Counted from the stretch's first letter, positions 8,277 through 19,569 are shown. The stretch is DNA of 64,000 nucleotides from an uncultured Erysipelotrichaceae bacterium (GCA_902785135.1 CACZXL010000003.1:1-64000); one strand, 5' to 3'. The notes: generated by a model not told the origin, from the letters alone. A program made the numbers and translations.

Positions 8277-9557
8277 ATGAGCATTAATGATTTAACAATT
8301 GAAGAATTAAGCGAAATAATAGAAAATAAAAAAATCCCTGAAGAAGGAATTCTTTTAGAAAATGGATTTCCTGCGACTATAGAAGAATTAGAAAAAAGAT
8401 ATGAAGAATTATTAATGAAACAAAATGAAGAATTATTAAATGAATATATATTAATGGATGAAGAAGAAGTAAAAGAAGAAAAAAAATATAGATTTAAAAA
8501 ATTAATCTCAAAAGTATTACCTGCTGCGGCAATGATGTCTCTCATAGCGATAGGTACAACAGGTATAAATAATACTAATATAATAAGAAATGAAACTAAT
8601 TATGATATTGTTTCAGATGATGTTACTGATATAAGTTTAGAAACAGAAGAAATAGTACCTATTGGAACAAGTGTAGATTTAGAAGTATCTAAATATGATC
8701 TTAATAATATAAAATTTGGTGATAGCATAGAGTTACCAGAAGGTATTAGTTATTATGAATCTACAGATCATGATTTTGGTGGAAAAAATGAATTAAAACA
8801 TATAGGAGATAATTCATTACAAAGTAAAGAATATTTATTAGAAGGAATATCTATTCAAATACCTACAGAAGATGGTAGTTATAGAGTTGGACAAGTTAAA
8901 TGGAAAACTGGTATGACTTTAGATGAAGTAGTAGATGATTATTTATTAAATAATGGTTTAGATGAAAATGATGTTAATATAAGACTTCATTTTAGTAGTC
9001 CAATTTCTGGGTGGGTAAACTATGATGAATTATTAACTTATAAAGATGTTGTTACTATAGAAAATGAAAAAGAAATAAAAGAAACAAAGCATATAGATCA
9101 AAAAGTTGAAGATTTTAATGGTACAGTAACTTTTAAAAATAATGAACAAGAAGTAAGTGTTAAATTAGTAGATGATGAAAATAATTATTTATCTGTTGGA
9201 TCTATTGTTAAAGGATCTGATGGTAAAGATTATAAAATAGATACTCTTAATACTTTAGAAGTTAATAGAGTAGTAGAAAATACTAATGAAGTAGTTAAAG
9301 ATAATATACTTGTTTGGAGTTTAAAAGATATATCTCTTCCAGCTTCAGCGATAATAATGGGATCAACTATTCTAGGAAGTGCAGCTTTATTATTTAAAAA
9401 GAAAAAAGAAATAAATGATGATTATGAAGTTTTTGATGAAGATGAATCTTTAGAATATATGATAGATGCACAAAAGAATATGAGAGATACTTTATTAAAG
9501 ATTCAAAATACGTTAGAACAAATGAAAGAAACTACTGTTAAAAAGAGTTCTTTGTAG
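8277..9557 (+). CDS. Two-TM membrane protein, unknown function
   Basis: 426 aa from ATG 8277, which follows AGAGGTG. Not recognised. Residues 1-70 are acidic and helical and cytoplasmic by charge. A first TM segment is at ~77-95 (ISKVLPAAAMMSLIAIG), a predicted external domain of ~255 residues follows, and a second TM is at ~353-372 (PASAIIMGSTILGSAALLF) with KKKK behind it and a coiled-coil-prone cytoplasmic tail. The external part includes two repeated-looking segments, VKWKTGMTLDEVVDDYLL and ISGWVNYDELLTYKDVV. It is probably co-transcribed with the DUF1292 gene 8 bp downstream. A sensor or envelope scaffold is possible but unsupported. Confidence 0.7.
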   Translation: MSINDLTIEELSEIIENKKIPEEGILLENGFPATIEELEKRYEELLMKQNEELLNEYILMDEEEVKEEKKYRFKKLISKVLPAAAMMSLIAIGTTGINNTNIIRNETNYDIVSDDVTDISLETEEIVPIGTSVDLEVSKYDLNNIKFGDSIELPEGISYYESTDHDFGGKNELKHIGDNSLQSKEYLLEGISIQIPTEDGSYRVGQVKWKTGMTLDEVVDDYLLNNGLDENDVNIRLHFSSPISGWVNYDELLTYKDVVTIENEKEIKETKHIDQKVEDFNGTVTFKNNEQEVSVKLVDDENNYLSVGSIVKGSDGKDYKIDTLNTLEVNRVVENTNEVVKDNILVWSLKDISLPASAIIMGSTILGSAALLFKKKKEINDDYEVFDEDESLEYMIDAQKNMRDTLLKIQNTLEQMKETTVKKSSL

Positions 9558-9565
9558 GAGGTACT

Positions 9566-9815
9566 ATGGAAAATAATAATCCACTTATAATAGAAATGAC
9601 TGATGAAAATGGTCAAAAAGTAAAAGTAGAAATAGTTAATAAATTTGAAGATAATAATAAACAATATGTTATCGCTAATGATTTAAGTAATGATACTGAT
9701 TCTTATATCTTAGAAGTGAGAAAGATAGAAGGTACTGATAATGTAGAATTACTTAGTGTTGAAGATATAGATGAATTTAATAGATTATGTAATTTATTAG
9801 ATCAATATGATGAAT

Positions 9816-9817
<2 letters not shown>
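9566..9817 (+). CDS. DUF1292 family small acidic protein
   Basis: 83 aa, strongly acidic. The pattern NPLIIEMTDENGQKVKVEIV, then KQYVIANDL, then LEVRKIEGTDNVELLSVEDIDEFN matches the DUF1292 (YrzB-like) family of small Bacillota proteins of unknown role. An AGGAGG SD overlaps the stop of the upstream membrane-protein gene, so the two are likely one operon. Terminator directly after. Confidence 0.8.
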
Positions 9818-11882
<2,065 letters not shown>

Positions 11883-11937
11883 TTTTTTAGGGGAATTTCT
11901 TTCTTTATTGGTTAATAAATACAATGAGGGAGGAAAT

Positions 11938-13356
11938 ATGAAAAAGATTTTAAGGATATTACTTATAATATCCACAGTATTTTTAATTGGAATAAAAGGG
12001 GTAAGTGCTGAAAGTGTTAATATTACTCAGCAGTTTGTTGATAATGTTTGGTCATTTCATTATAGAAATGGTAGTGTATGGACATTTGGAAATTTACCAT
12101 ATAATTATGCGAATGGTAAACTAGTATACTGTATACAACCTGATGCTAGAATAACAACTAGTTCTTATAATGTATATAGTGATTTTACTATGTCTGGATA
12201 TAGTAATGATATAAAAAGACAAATGGAATTAATATCATATTATGGATATAAATATCCAGGTCATGAATCTTTAAAGTATTATATGGCTACTCAAGAATTA
12301 ATGTGGCTATTTTCAAATGATGAAAGTATTAAATGGACTACTGGTAATACAGATGATACACCTATGATAGATGTATCTTATGAAAAAAATGAGATACAAA
12401 GATTAATAAATAATCATAATGTAAAACCATCTTTTGCGGAAATAACTTACCATGTAGATGTAGATCAAGGTTTAACTATAGAAGATAAAAATAGATCTTT
12501 AGATAGATATAATATAGTATCAGTTGATAAATTAGAATATAGTATAGAAGGAAATAAAATAAAGATAAAAACACCTAATATAGGTGATTATAATTTTAAA
12601 TTAATACCAAAACAAAACTATAATGGTACAACATATATTTATGATAATTTTTCTACTAGAACTCAAACACTTGCGTCTTTTGGTAAACCTGATTTAAAAG
12701 AATATAAATTTATGGTTAGAGTATATCCTAGAGGAGATATAGAAATAAATAAAACTAATGAAGAAGGAGAAAAACTATCTGGAGTAGAATTTGAAATATT
12801 AGATGAAAATAATAAATTACAAGATACTTTAGTAACAGAAGATGGTTACGCTAAATCTAAATCATTACCAACAGGCAACTATATAGTAAAAGAGAAAAAA
12901 GAATTATATGGATATGAAAAAGATAATAATGAATATAAGGTATCAGTAACAGGAACAGGAGAAAATTATATACATAAAACTTTAGATATAGTTAATAAAA
13001 AGATAAAATGTGAAATAACATATATAACTACTAGTAAAGAAGAAAATATTGACGTCAGTTTTAATATATATAAAGATGGAATAATTGTTTATTCTGGTAA
13101 AACTAAAAATGGTAAAGCTTCTATAGAACTACCTTATGGTGATTTTATTATTAAAGAAATAGAAGTACCAAATGGATATAAACTAAATGATAAAGAGATA
13201 AGTTTTAGTGTTAATGATATAACATGCGCATCTACTCTAAAAGTAGATAATGAAAAGGTAATTATGCCTATAACATCTACAAAAAGAAACTATTGTTATT
13301 TATTATTATTCTTATTTGATATAGGTGGATTAATATATGTTAAAAAGACTGATTAA
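11938..13356 (+). CDS. Sortase-anchored thioester/CnaB surface adhesin
   Basis: 472 aa from ATG 11938 (SD GGGAGG). Signal peptide 1-24 (cut after VSA). Residues ~50-125 resemble a TQXA-type thioester domain: Cys65 in VYCIQPDA and Gln119 in YYMATQELMWLF would form an internal Cys-Gln thioester that binds host surfaces covalently. Two CnaB/SpaA-like folds follow (~264-354 with Lys272, Glu319 and Asn353 as possible isopeptide residues; ~355-440). A sorting signal ends it: MPITS (443-447), hydrophobic stretch, KKTD tail. The motif is a variant of LPxTG. The sortase gene overlaps its 3' end by 20 bp, so this is very probably its substrate. Confidence 0.85.
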   Translation: MKKILRILLIISTVFLIGIKGVSAESVNITQQFVDNVWSFHYRNGSVWTFGNLPYNYANGKLVYCIQPDARITTSSYNVYSDFTMSGYSNDIKRQMELISYYGYKYPGHESLKYYMATQELMWLFSNDESIKWTTGNTDDTPMIDVSYEKNEIQRLINNHNVKPSFAEITYHVDVDQGLTIEDKNRSLDRYNIVSVDKLEYSIEGNKIKIKTPNIGDYNFKLIPKQNYNGTTYIYDNFSTRTQTLASFGKPDLKEYKFMVRVYPRGDIEINKTNEEGEKLSGVEFEILDENNKLQDTLVTEDGYAKSKSLPTGNYIVKEKKELYGYEKDNNEYKVSVTGTGENYIHKTLDIVNKKIKCEITYITTSKEENIDVSFNIYKDGIIVYSGKTKNGKASIELPYGDFIIKEIEVPNGYKLNDKEISFSVNDITCASTLKVDNEKVIMPITSTKRNYCYLLLFLFDIGGLIYVKKTD

Positions 13357-13819
13357 AATAATAATATTTTTATCTTGTTTTATATTTATGATACCAGTAA
13401 CAAAAGATATTAAACTAAAACAAAAAATAGATAATATAATTATAAATAAAGAAAAGAGTATTTATAGAGGTTATATTTATATACCTAAATTTGATTATAA
13501 AAATGTTATAAAAAAAGATAAAAGTGCTTTAGATGAGAATCTAGTAGAAATGACTAATTTTAGTGATGAAATAGGAGGAAGTAATATAGTACTTGCGGGT
13601 CATAATAATAGATATGTTTTTAATAAGATATACTATTTAAAAAATGGAGATGAAATTATAATAACTGATAATTCAAAAGATTATAAATATGTAGTAGATA
13701 AAACAAAATATATAGAAGTAGATGATTATGATTCACTAAATAACAAAGATTCACTAACTTTAATAACATGTACAAATAATAATCAAGAAAGATATATAGT
13801 AATCGCAAAGAGAGTTTAA
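13337..13819 (+). CDS. Sortase (class D-like)
   Basis: 160 aa. N-terminal membrane anchor (~5-22), then a compact sortase fold: YIYIPKFDYKNVI, AGHNN with catalytic His89, TLITCTNNNQER with nucleophile Cys145 and Arg152. It cleaves a sorting motif and joins the substrate to the cell wall or another acceptor. Short length and the TLITC motif suit class D or a related small class; class assignment is inference. The start lies within the adhesin gene (20-bp overlap), so the two are translated as a pair. This dedicated cassette implies a wall or wall-like acceptor. Confidence 0.9.
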   Translation: MLKRLIKIIIFLSCFIFMIPVTKDIKLKQKIDNIIINKEKSIYRGYIYIPKFDYKNVIKKDKSALDENLVEMTNFSDEIGGSNIVLAGHNNRYVFNKIYYLKNGDEIIITDNSKDYKYVVDKTKYIEVDDYDSLNNKDSLTLITCTNNNQERYIVIAKRV

Positions 13820-13830
13820 TCTCTTTTTTT
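13807..13830 (+). terminator. Terminator after sortase
   Basis: AAAGAGA/TCTCTTT stem with GTTTAA loop and T tract, partly within the last codons. Confidence 0.82.
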
Positions 13831-13892
13831 TATTAAATCTTTATGATAAAATATTGTGCAGAAGATTTATATCCAAAAAGGGGAGATAATAA

Positions 13893-14864
13893 ATGTTTAA
13901 AATAGGTAATTTAGAATTAGAAAATAATATTTGTTTGGCACCTATGGCAGGTTTTTGTAATAGTGCATTTAGAAGGATAGCTAGAGAACTAGGAGCAGGT
14001 TTAGTATTTGCGGAAATGGTATCTGATAAAGCACTTTTTTATGGGGATAAAAAAACATTAAATATGCTTACTATGACTGAAGAAGAAAGACCTATTGCAC
14101 AACAAATATTTGGTAGTGATAAAGAAAGTTTTATTATCGCTGCTAAAAAAGTTATGGAAATAATGAAACCAGATATTATTGATATAAATATGGGTTGTCC
14201 TGTCCCTAAAGTAGCAGTTAAATCACAAGCTGGATCAGCTCTATTAAAAAATCCTGAAAAAATAAAAGAAATAGTATCTGCAGTAGTAGAAACAGTTGAT
14301 GTACCAGTAACAGTTAAAATAAGAAGTGGCTGGGATTCTAAATCAATTAATGCTGTAGAAGTAGCTAAAGTAATAGAGGAAGCAGGAGCGTCTGCTATTA
14401 CAGTGCATCCTAGAACCAGATCACAAGGTTATACAGGTAAAGCAGACTGGTCAATAATTAAAAAGGTAAAAGAAGCAGTTAATATACCTGTTATAGGTAA
14501 TGGTGATATTAAAACTCCAGAAGATGCAAAAAGAATGATAGATGAAACTGGTTGTGATGCTGTTATGATAGGTAGAGAAGCACTTGTTAATCCATTTATA
14601 TTTAAAGAAGTAGATCATTATTTTAAAACAGGTGAAATACTTCCTAAAGTATCAGATTTTGAAAAAATAGATTTAGCTATTAAACATTTAAATTATCTAT
14701 TAGAAATAAAGAATGAAAAAGTTGCGGTATTAGAAATGAGAACTATCGCGGCAAACTATATAAAAGGTATACAAGGTAGTACTAAAATAAAACAAAGTAT
14801 ATTTATGTGTAAAACAAAAGAAGAATTAATAAAAATATTAGAAGAATATAGGAAAACATTATAA
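13893..14864 (+). CDS. dus: tRNA-dihydrouridine synthase
   Basis: 323 aa FMN-dependent TIM-barrel enzyme reducing uridines in tRNA D-loops. Seen: [23 protein letters not shown], the active-site Cys102 in [38 protein letters not shown] and IGNGDI with [12 protein letters not shown]. Best fit is the DusB branch. AAGGGGAG precedes the ATG and TGATAAAAT (13844-13852) is a likely extended -10. Located just upstream of lysS, a common Bacillota arrangement. Confidence 0.93.
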   Translation: MFKIGNLELENNICLAPMAGFCNSAFRRIARELGAGLVFAEMVSDKALFYGDKKTLNMLTMTEEERPIAQQIFGSDKESFIIAAKKVMEIMKPDIIDINMGCPVPKVAVKSQAGSALLKNPEKIKEIVSAVVETVDVPVTVKIRSGWDSKSINAVEVAKVIEEAGASAITVHPRTRSQGYTGKADWSIIKKVKEAVNIPVIGNGDIKTPEDAKRMIDETGCDAVMIGREALVNPFIFKEVDHYFKTGEILPKVSDFEKIDLAIKHLNYLLEIKNEKVAVLEMRTIAANYIKGIQGSTKIKQSIFMCKTKEELIKILEEYRKTL

Positions 14865-14868
14865 AATA

Positions 14869-14877
14869 TGATATAAT
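14869..14877 (+). promoter_or_regulatory. Extended -10 promoter of lysS
   Basis: A perfect TGATATAAT lies 25 bp before ATG 14902. Confidence 0.65.
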
Positions 14878-14901
14878 TACTTACGTTTAGAGGTGAAAAC
14901 T

Positions 14902-16371
14902 ATGAGAGAATTAAGTGAACAAGAAGTTATTAGAAGAGAGAAATTAGAAGAAATTAAAAAGGTATGTAATCCATATCCAGCAAAATATGAAAGAACACAT
15001 ACTCTATCAGAAGCTAAAGAATTAGAAGATGGAACTAAAGGTGTTAAAGTATGTGGAAGAATAGCTTTTGCTAGAAAAATGGGTAAATTATCTTTTGTTA
15101 AAATTAGAAATATTGAAGATGCATTTCAATTAGAATTTAGAGTAGATTTATTAGGCGAAGAAAGATATGAATTCTTTAAAAAGTTAATTGACGGCGGAGA
15201 TTTTATAGGAGCAGAAGGAGAAATATTTACAACTCAAACTGGTGAAAAAACCTTAAGAGTAGAAAAGTTTGAATTTTTAGGTAAATCACTTAGACCTCTT
15301 CCTGAAAAATTCCATGGATTAACTGATGTTGAAGCTAAATATAGAGAACGTTATGTTGATTTAATGATGAATGAAGAATCTAGAAAGATATTTGTTGGTA
15401 GAAGTAAATATTATTTCTTTGTAAGAGAATTCTTAAATAGACATGGATTCTTAGAAGTAGAAACTCCAATAGTTCAAACTTCAGTTTCAGGAGCATCAGC
15501 TAAACCTTTCTATACTCATTATAATGCACTTGATCTTGATTGTAATTTAAGAATTGCACCAGAATGTTATTTAAAAGAATGTATAGCTGGTGGATTTGAT
15601 AGAGTATATGAAGTAGCTAAATGTTTTAGAAATGAAGGTATGGATCCACAACATAATCCAGAATTTACTCAAATAGAATGGTACGCTGCTTATTGGGATT
15701 TTGAAGATAATATAAAATTCTTCCAAGATTTAATGAAAGAAAGTATGGAATTCTTAACAGGTTCTTCTGTTATAGAATATCAAGGTAATACAATAGACTT
15801 TGGTAAAGAATGGGAAAGAATTAATTACATAGAAGCAATGAATAAAATATTAGGATTTGATTTCTTATCTGAAACTGATATTAATGAATATAAGAATAAA
15901 GTTGTTGAAAAAGGATTCTTTAGTTTAAAAGATATGGAAGAATATAAATCTATTCCTCAATTAACAGACTTCTTATATAAAAAATTATTAAGAGCAAATA
16001 TAATTGGTCCAGTAGTTATGTATAACTATCCAGCATCATTAAAACCACTTGCTAGAAGAAATGATAATGATTCTAAAGCAGTTGATTGTTTCCAAGTAGT
16101 TATTATGGGTGCTGAAATATGTAATGCATACTCAGAGTTAGTAGATCCAGCTATTCAAAGACAAACATTCGAAGATCAACTTGCACAAAAAGAAGCAGGT
16201 GATGATGAAACTATGGATTTAGATGAAGATTATTTACTAGCTATGGAGCAAGGTATGCCACCAATTTCTGGTTTAGGATTTGGTATTGATAGATTAATGA
16301 TGATTGCATATAATTTAGAAACATTAAGAGATGCAATTTTATTCCCAACTATGAAACCACAAAATCAATAG
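14902..16371 (+). CDS. lysS: Lysyl-tRNA synthetase (class II)
   Basis: 489 aa. OB-fold anticodon domain (~50-145, VCGRIAFARKMGKLSFVKIR), then the class II catalytic core: motif 1 around RHGFLEVETPIVQ, motif 2 FRNEGMDPQHNPEFTQIEWY, motif 3 GLGFGIDRLMM. It charges tRNA-Lys. ATG 14902 is preferred to GTG 14893, which would lie inside the AGAGGTG ribosome-binding site. The GNAT gene starts 9 bp after its stop, with GGAG overlapping the stop. Confidence 0.97.
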   Translation: MRELSEQEVIRREKLEEIKKVCNPYPAKYERTHTLSEAKELEDGTKGVKVCGRIAFARKMGKLSFVKIRNIEDAFQLEFRVDLLGEERYEFFKKLIDGGDFIGAEGEIFTTQTGEKTLRVEKFEFLGKSLRPLPEKFHGLTDVEAKYRERYVDLMMNEESRKIFVGRSKYYFFVREFLNRHGFLEVETPIVQTSVSGASAKPFYTHYNALDLDCNLRIAPECYLKECIAGGFDRVYEVAKCFRNEGMDPQHNPEFTQIEWYAAYWDFEDNIKFFQDLMKESMEFLTGSSVIEYQGNTIDFGKEWERINYIEAMNKILGFDFLSETDINEYKNKVVEKGFFSLKDMEEYKSIPQLTDFLYKKLLRANIIGPVVMYNYPASLKPLARRNDNDSKAVDCFQVVIMGAEICNAYSELVDPAIQRQTFEDQLAQKEAGDDETMDLDEDYLLAMEQGMPPISGLGFGIDRLMMIAYNLETLRDAILFPTMKPQNQ

Positions 16372-16379
16372 GAGATTAA

Positions 16380-16970
16380 ATGCTAATATATCAAAAAGAT
16401 GAAATAAAAGTATCTACTATTGAAGAAAGTGATAAAGATAAAGTATTAGAATACTTTTCAGAAAATGATTTTAATTGTGATTTTGAAACTGGTGCATTAA
16501 GACCAACTAATCATGAATTTATTAAAATAATGGATTCTATTATTAATGATAACAAAGGCACTGATAGTATCTTGGTTCTTAAAAAGAATGATGAAGTAAT
16601 AGGTTATGAGTCAATGTTTATTGAATTTGATAGATTAACAATAGGACATATAGCAGTTAAAAAGAGTGAAAGAAATCAAGGATATGGAGAATTGTTAACA
16701 TCTTTAGCAATTCAAATCGCAGAGAATGATGATAGAGATGTAACTCTATATTGTGATCATTGGAATAAATATTTTAGTAAACTAAAATTTGAATCAAAAG
16801 ATGGAATTCATTATATACATAGAAATGAAGGAATAAAAAATAATACAATTCCAAAATTATTTTTGAGCATTGATGAATATAAAGATTTTGCTGATGAAAA
16901 GAGAAAAAAAGATTTGGAAAAGTTTAATAATTTTATGAAGAAAAATAAAAAAATGTTATTAAAACTATAA
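16380..16970 (+). CDS. GNAT family N-acetyltransferase
   Basis: 196 aa. The acetyl-CoA fold is visible: ILVLKKNDEVIGYESMFIEFDRLTIGHIAVKKSERNQGYGELLTS has the central strands plus the pyrophosphate loop R-N-Q-G-Y-G (Q/RxxGxG/A). A lysine-rich tail follows. The acceptor substrate cannot be told. It is probably transcribed with lysS. Confidence 0.85.
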   Translation: MLIYQKDEIKVSTIEESDKDKVLEYFSENDFNCDFETGALRPTNHEFIKIMDSIINDNKGTDSILVLKKNDEVIGYESMFIEFDRLTIGHIAVKKSERNQGYGELLTSLAIQIAENDDRDVTLYCDHWNKYFSKLKFESKDGIHYIHRNEGIKNNTIPKLFLSIDEYKDFADEKRKKDLEKFNNFMKKNKKMLLKL

Positions 16971-16999
16971 AAATAAAGAATTAATTCTTTATTTTTTTT
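16969..16999 (+). terminator. Terminator after lysS-GNAT
   Basis: A palindromic AAATAAAGAATT/AATTCTTTATTT stem followed by a long T run. Confidence 0.82.
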
Positions 17000-17060
17000 T
17001 GAAAAAAATAGGTTATAACAAGTGATTTTATGTATTTTTCTTTTATTTACAATAAAAATG

Positions 17061-17069
17061 TGCTATAAT
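17061..17069 (+). promoter_or_regulatory. Extended -10 promoter of transporter gene
   Basis: A perfect TGCTATAAT. The mRNA leader to ATG 17147 is about 70 nt, purine-rich, with no clear hairpin or known riboswitch. Confidence 0.7.
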
Positions 17070-17146
17070 TCTACTAGGAGATTAGGAGTGAGTAAAGGAA
17101 AATAGAAATTGAGTACAAGATCAAAAAATTAGGGAGGAATTAAATA

Positions 17147-18913
17147 ATGAGTAAAAAGAAAATATTTAATATAGTAACATTTTCTATATTAGTTTTATCA
17201 ATAATTCTTAGTATAGTACTAAAATCATCTAGTGTTATTAATACTATATTTAGAATTGTTGGTATAATTGATTCTGTAGTTATGGCAGTATATGCAATAG
17301 CTAAATCAGACAGATTATATAAAGTATCACTTGTTATGATTTTATTAACTGTAGCACTTAGTTACTTTATACCACAAACTTCATATCAATATGGAGTATT
17401 ACAAAGAGGAGCAATTAATCCAGTTACATTAGCTGATGTATATGTTTATACAATATATAGTGCAAATGTATTTGTACCTGCATTTACTTATATATTAGCA
17501 ATTGGAGCATTCTATTTTATATTAAAGAAAACAGGAAAATATGAAACATTAATTAATAATGTTGCAGCAACATTCAATAAGAATAAAGGGTTATTTATTG
17601 TACTTACAGTTTTTATTTTAGGACTAGTAACATTCTTTACTGGTGAATTCTATACTTTACTTATTTTTGTACCATTTCTTATCTCTGTGGTTAGAAAGCT
17701 TGGTTATGGAAAAGAAACTGCAGTTTTATCTACAGTAGGAGCAATTCTATTAGGTAACGCAGGTGCTTTATTTACAGAAGATGCTTATAATCAATATTTA
17801 ATGGGAACTAACCCATATGCACAAGTTAGTCGTTCTCAAATAATGGAATTACTAAAGAATGATTTATTCAATAAAGTATTAGTAGTACTTATTGGATTAG
17901 TAGCACTAGTAGCATTTATACTAGTATTCTGTAATAAACCAGCAAATACAGATCTAAAGAAAGAAAAAGATTCAAAACTAGTACCATTACATGTTACTTT
18001 ATGGTCTACATTTGTATTATTAATCTTAGGTTTTGTTAAATGGAGTGGATTATTTGGATTCACTGGATTTGATAAATTCTTAGAAACATTAAGAAAATGG
18101 ACAGTTCAAAAAGTATCTATGTTCAATGCATTTGGTGGTCAAACAGTTGCAGCATTTGGAACATGGCAATTATTTAATGCATCAGTATTATTTATATTAA
18201 TTACTGTAATTATTGCATTAATATATAAAATTAAAGTTAAAGATTTTATTGAATCATATGTTGAAGGATTCAAAAAAGCATTCCCTTATGCAGCATTTGT
18301 AGTATTAGCAATTATTGTTTTAGCAAATGTTGCTTATTCAGGAATCTATTATACATTAATAGTAGATGTAACTAGTAAAACAGTAAATGTATTTACAACA
18401 ACAATTTCAGGAATATTCGCAGCAATATTCTGTCCAGATAGTGTTAATGCAGCTCAATTCACTATTCGTATTTCTTCATTAACAAAAGCTACTGGATTCC
18501 AAAGCGTATTAACAGTTACATATCAAGCAATTTATAACTTATTCTTATTAATCTCTCCAACTAGTATTTTATTACTATTAGGATTAAGATATACAAATAC
18601 AAGTTATAAAGAATGGATTAAATATATCTTCAAATTCTTCATAGTATTATTTGTTACTATTTTAGTTGTAATTACTGTTTGTTATACAGGATTAAAATTA
18701 TCTAGTATAGGCGCAATAGTATTATTAGTAGGTGCTTTAGGATTAATCTCATATTTAAGAATTTCAAAAGTATCTAAAACTGTTGTTAAGAATGAAACTA
18801 AAAAAGAAGAAAAGAAAGAAGAAAAAGTAGAAGTTAAAAAAGCTCCAGCTAAAAAGACTACTACTAAGAAAAGTCCAGCTAAAAAGACTACTAAAAAAAC
18901 AAATAAAAAATAA
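17147..18913 (+). CDS. Membrane transporter (YfcC/DcuC-like) with Lys-rich tail
   Basis: 588 aa, roughly 12 hydrophobic segments up to ~residue 545. Features such as YFIPQ, AFTYILAIGAFYFILKKTGKYETLI and FFTGEFYTLLIFVPFLI resemble the ion-transporter-superfamily carriers YfcC/DcuC (amino acid or dicarboxylate exchange); this is a resemblance, not proof. The last ~45 residues are cytoplasmic: a KKEEKKEEKVEV spacer followed by KKAPAKKTTTKKSPAKKTT-type repeats like histone H1 tails. Strong SD GGGAGG. It is a single-gene unit between terminators. Confidence 0.6.
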   Translation: MSKKKIFNIVTFSILVLSIILSIVLKSSSVINTIFRIVGIIDSVVMAVYAIAKSDRLYKVSLVMILLTVALSYFIPQTSYQYGVLQRGAINPVTLADVYVYTIYSANVFVPAFTYILAIGAFYFILKKTGKYETLINNVAATFNKNKGLFIVLTVFILGLVTFFTGEFYTLLIFVPFLISVVRKLGYGKETAVLSTVGAILLGNAGALFTEDAYNQYLMGTNPYAQVSRSQIMELLKNDLFNKVLVVLIGLVALVAFILVFCNKPANTDLKKEKDSKLVPLHVTLWSTFVLLILGFVKWSGLFGFTGFDKFLETLRKWTVQKVSMFNAFGGQTVAAFGTWQLFNASVLFILITVIIALIYKIKVKDFIESYVEGFKKAFPYAAFVVLAIIVLANVAYSGIYYTLIVDVTSKTVNVFTTTISGIFAAIFCPDSVNAAQFTIRISSLTKATGFQSVLTVTYQAIYNLFLLISPTSILLLLGLRYTNTSYKEWIKYIFKFFIVLFVTILVVITVCYTGLKLSSIGAIVLLVGALGLISYLRISKVSKTVVKNETKKEEKKEEKVEVKKAPAKKTTTKKSPAKKTTKKTNKK

Positions 18914-18935
18914 TTCTTAATTGAATTATTTTTTT
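18905..18935 (+). terminator. Terminator after transporter gene
   Basis: AAATAATTC/GAATTATTT stem with TTAATT loop and T tract. Confidence 0.85.
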
Positions 18936-18936
18936 A

Positions 18937-18965
18937 TTGACTTAATATTTTTCTATATTTATAAT
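18937..18965 (+). promoter_or_regulatory. Consensus sigma-A promoter
   Basis: TTGACT (18937-18942), 17-bp spacer, TATAAT (18960-18965), 21 bp before the small gene at 18987. Confidence 0.85.
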
Positions 18966-18986
18966 AAATATTACGTGAGGTGTATT

Positions 18987-19205
18987 ATGACAGAAGAATT
19001 AAGAGTAATTGATCCAAATTTTGGTGAAACAATAGAATTGTTTAGTAAAAGATTACAAAACTATAAAGGTAGTAATGCAGTAGGTATCTTTAATAATGTT
19101 ATTATTCCAGTGAATATAGAAGAAGATTATTTAGAGTACTACAATAAAAAGATGAATGAAAAATTAATTCAAATGAAAATTATATTAAAACCCACTACAA
19201 AGTAG
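18987..19205 (+). CDS. Small protein, unknown function
   Basis: 72 aa from ATG 18987 (SD GAGGTG). Not recognised. Single domain, mixed charge, no TM or Cys motifs; NAVGIFNNVIIPVNIEEDYLEYY suggests a beta-hairpin followed by a helix. A near-consensus promoter directly upstream and a terminator directly downstream make it a well-defined, probably well-expressed monocistronic gene. Confidence 0.75.
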   Translation: MTEELRVIDPNFGETIELFSKRLQNYKGSNAVGIFNNVIIPVNIEEDYLEYYNKKMNEKLIQMKIILKPTTK

Positions 19206-19216
19206 TGAGTTTTTTT
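19188..19216. terminator. Bidirectional terminator
   Basis: AAACCCACTAC/GTAGTGAGTTT, one mismatch, AAA loop, with T and A tracts; it serves the small + gene and the converging RNHCP gene. Confidence 0.85.
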
Positions 19217-19517
19217 ATTCGTATTTAGATAGTTCAATTATTAAATCATAGTTATCATCATTTGCCATTATATTCTTATGTAGTTCCTTACATTTTTCAC
19301 ATTTATATATAATTTTATAAGTATCTTTATACTTTTCTATAGAGATAGGTTTTAGTAGACCTCTACACTCATTAGCTCTATCTCCAGGGAATATATCAAC
19401 ATGTTTAGAATATAAACAATAAGGACAATGATCTCTAGCGGTATATCCAAGTTTAGTTACTTCTTTTCCACAATTTTCACAAATAAAGTTTTCATCAATC
19501 ATATTAAATCTTTTCAT
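19215..19517 (-). CDS. RNHCP domain zinc-ribbon-like protein
   Basis: 100 aa. Two CxxC pairs near the N-terminus (FICENCG; DHCPYCLYSKHVD) and PGDRANECRGLLKPI match the RNHCP family, here with ARDHCP in place of RNHCP, then YKCEKCKELHKN. The cysteines should bind zinc; the cellular role is unknown. The start at 19517 is supported by the promoter: TATAAT ends 6 nt before the ATG, which places +1 on its A, so the mRNA is predicted to be leaderless. No SD precedes either the first ATG or the internal Met6. Convergent with the small gene at 18987, divergent from scpA. Confidence 0.88.
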   Translation of the reverse strand: MKRFNMIDENFICENCGKEVTKLGYTARDHCPYCLYSKHVDIFPGDRANECRGLLKPISIEKYKDTYKIIYKCEKCKELHKNIMANDDNYDLIIELSKYE

Positions 19518-19523
19518 AATTAA

Positions 19524-19552
19524 ATTATAGTTTATAAACGTATATTTATCAA
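19524..19552 (-). promoter_or_regulatory. Consensus promoter of leaderless RNHCP gene
   Basis: On the minus strand: TTGATA (19552-19547), 17-bp spacer, TATAAT (19529-19524), then 6 bases to ATG 19517. The expected +1 is the A of the start codon. Confidence 0.85.
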
Positions 19553-19560
19553 GAAAAATA

Positions 19561-19569
19561 TGTTATAAT
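19561..19569 (+). promoter_or_regulatory. Extended -10 promoter of scpA operon
   Basis: A perfect TGTTATAAT, 25 bp before ATG 19595, back to back with the RNHCP -35. Confidence 0.75.

Noticed and set aside
17070-17146. Riboswitch in the ~70-nt leader of the transporter gene
   Set aside because: Purine-rich, no stable hairpin and no match to a known aptamer core.
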